Origin: CBDBBY01 sp965203795
GTDB taxonomy: Bacteria > Pseudomonadota > Alphaproteobacteria > Rhodobacterales > Rhodobacteraceae
DNA: 64,000 bases
Assembly (NCBI GenBank): GCA_965203795.1
Contig: OZ241915.1
Span: 1,178,001 to 1,242,000, forward strand
Reading direction: 5' to 3'
Shown piece by piece: positions 63,965 through 64,000 of this stretch; within the stretch, counting starts at the first letter, position 1, and every line of letters begins with the position of its first letter. The position numbers and the translations under genes are program-made. The notes beneath the pieces are model-generated. The model was given only the letters and a program-made list of their open reading frames with translations. It had not been told where the DNA came from and did no database searches.

Positions 63965-64000
63965 AAGCGATGGAGTGGACGCCCCTTCCGGCGGCACCGG

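Overview
The window reads as a high-G+C alphaproteobacterial chromosome segment. The evidence is gene order and family content: tig-clpP-clpX, a complex I NDUFA12-type subunit followed by mlaD/DUF2155 convergent with accB-accC-aat, rne followed by mrcA-prfB, bactofilin-M23, and an imuA-imuB-dnaE2 cassette. A DddP-like gene at the left edge and a dimethylglycine/sarcosine dehydrogenase-like gene suggest use of marine osmolytes. That ecology is inference.

Layout. 1-5.7 kb: a DddP-like M24 protein (partial), divergent from a ureDABCEFG urease operon whose ureC is split by one missing base. 5.9-18.5 kb: housekeeping genes (nnr, tRNA-Leu(UAG), tig, clpP, clpX, NDUFA12, mlaD, DUF2155) facing aat-accC-accB-dsbA-like-rne. 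18.5-20.7 kb: an insertion zone with a decayed AAA/STAND-like ATPase copy, a perfect 34-bp palindrome and a short TIR-bounded element. 20.7-26.4 kb: mrcA, prfB, bactofilin, M23 peptidase. 26.4-33.7 kb: an accessory zone with a MITE carrying a 9-bp target duplication, a broken VapC with an intact antitoxin, a second (broken) and third (intact) ATPase copy, a protein-tyrosine-phosphatase gene, and more MITE-like elements. 33.7-43 kb: YhdP/AsmA-like protein, queA, an MFS transporter, an HNH protein, dsbB-yqaA, an NAD-dependent epimerase and a small membrane protein.

43.1-43.8 kb: two tRNA-Leu genes. The second, tRNA-Leu(UAA), is interrupted in its anticodon by a 216-nt group I intron. 43.85-51.54 kb: an A+T-richer island bounded by an inverted pair of about 32-bp IS3-like terminal repeats. 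It has a tightly packed leftward operon (ParB-like, PD-(D/E)XK-like nuclease, SNF2 helicase, second ParB-like) and a divergent rightward pair (radical SAM enzyme with a B12-binding-like N-terminus, and an HSP90/GHKL ATPase). I do not recognise this set as a described system. It is the best candidate here for a new DNA-targeting defence or DNA-maintenance cassette.

51.5-60 kb: a MobA-like nucleotidyltransferase, a frameshifted FAD/GcvT dimethylglycine dehydrogenase-like gene, and the mutagenic translesion cassette dnaE2-imuB-imuA. 60.1-64 kb: an ISAs1-family transposase gene interrupted by a 2,612-bp IS21-family element with a 6-bp target duplication; istA, istB and the ISAs1 gene also carry frameshifts.

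At least eight genes are broken by 1-2 base indels, including genes with every catalytic residue intact (ureC, the dehydrogenase). Either this genome is decaying or the assembly has residual indel errors; reads would decide.
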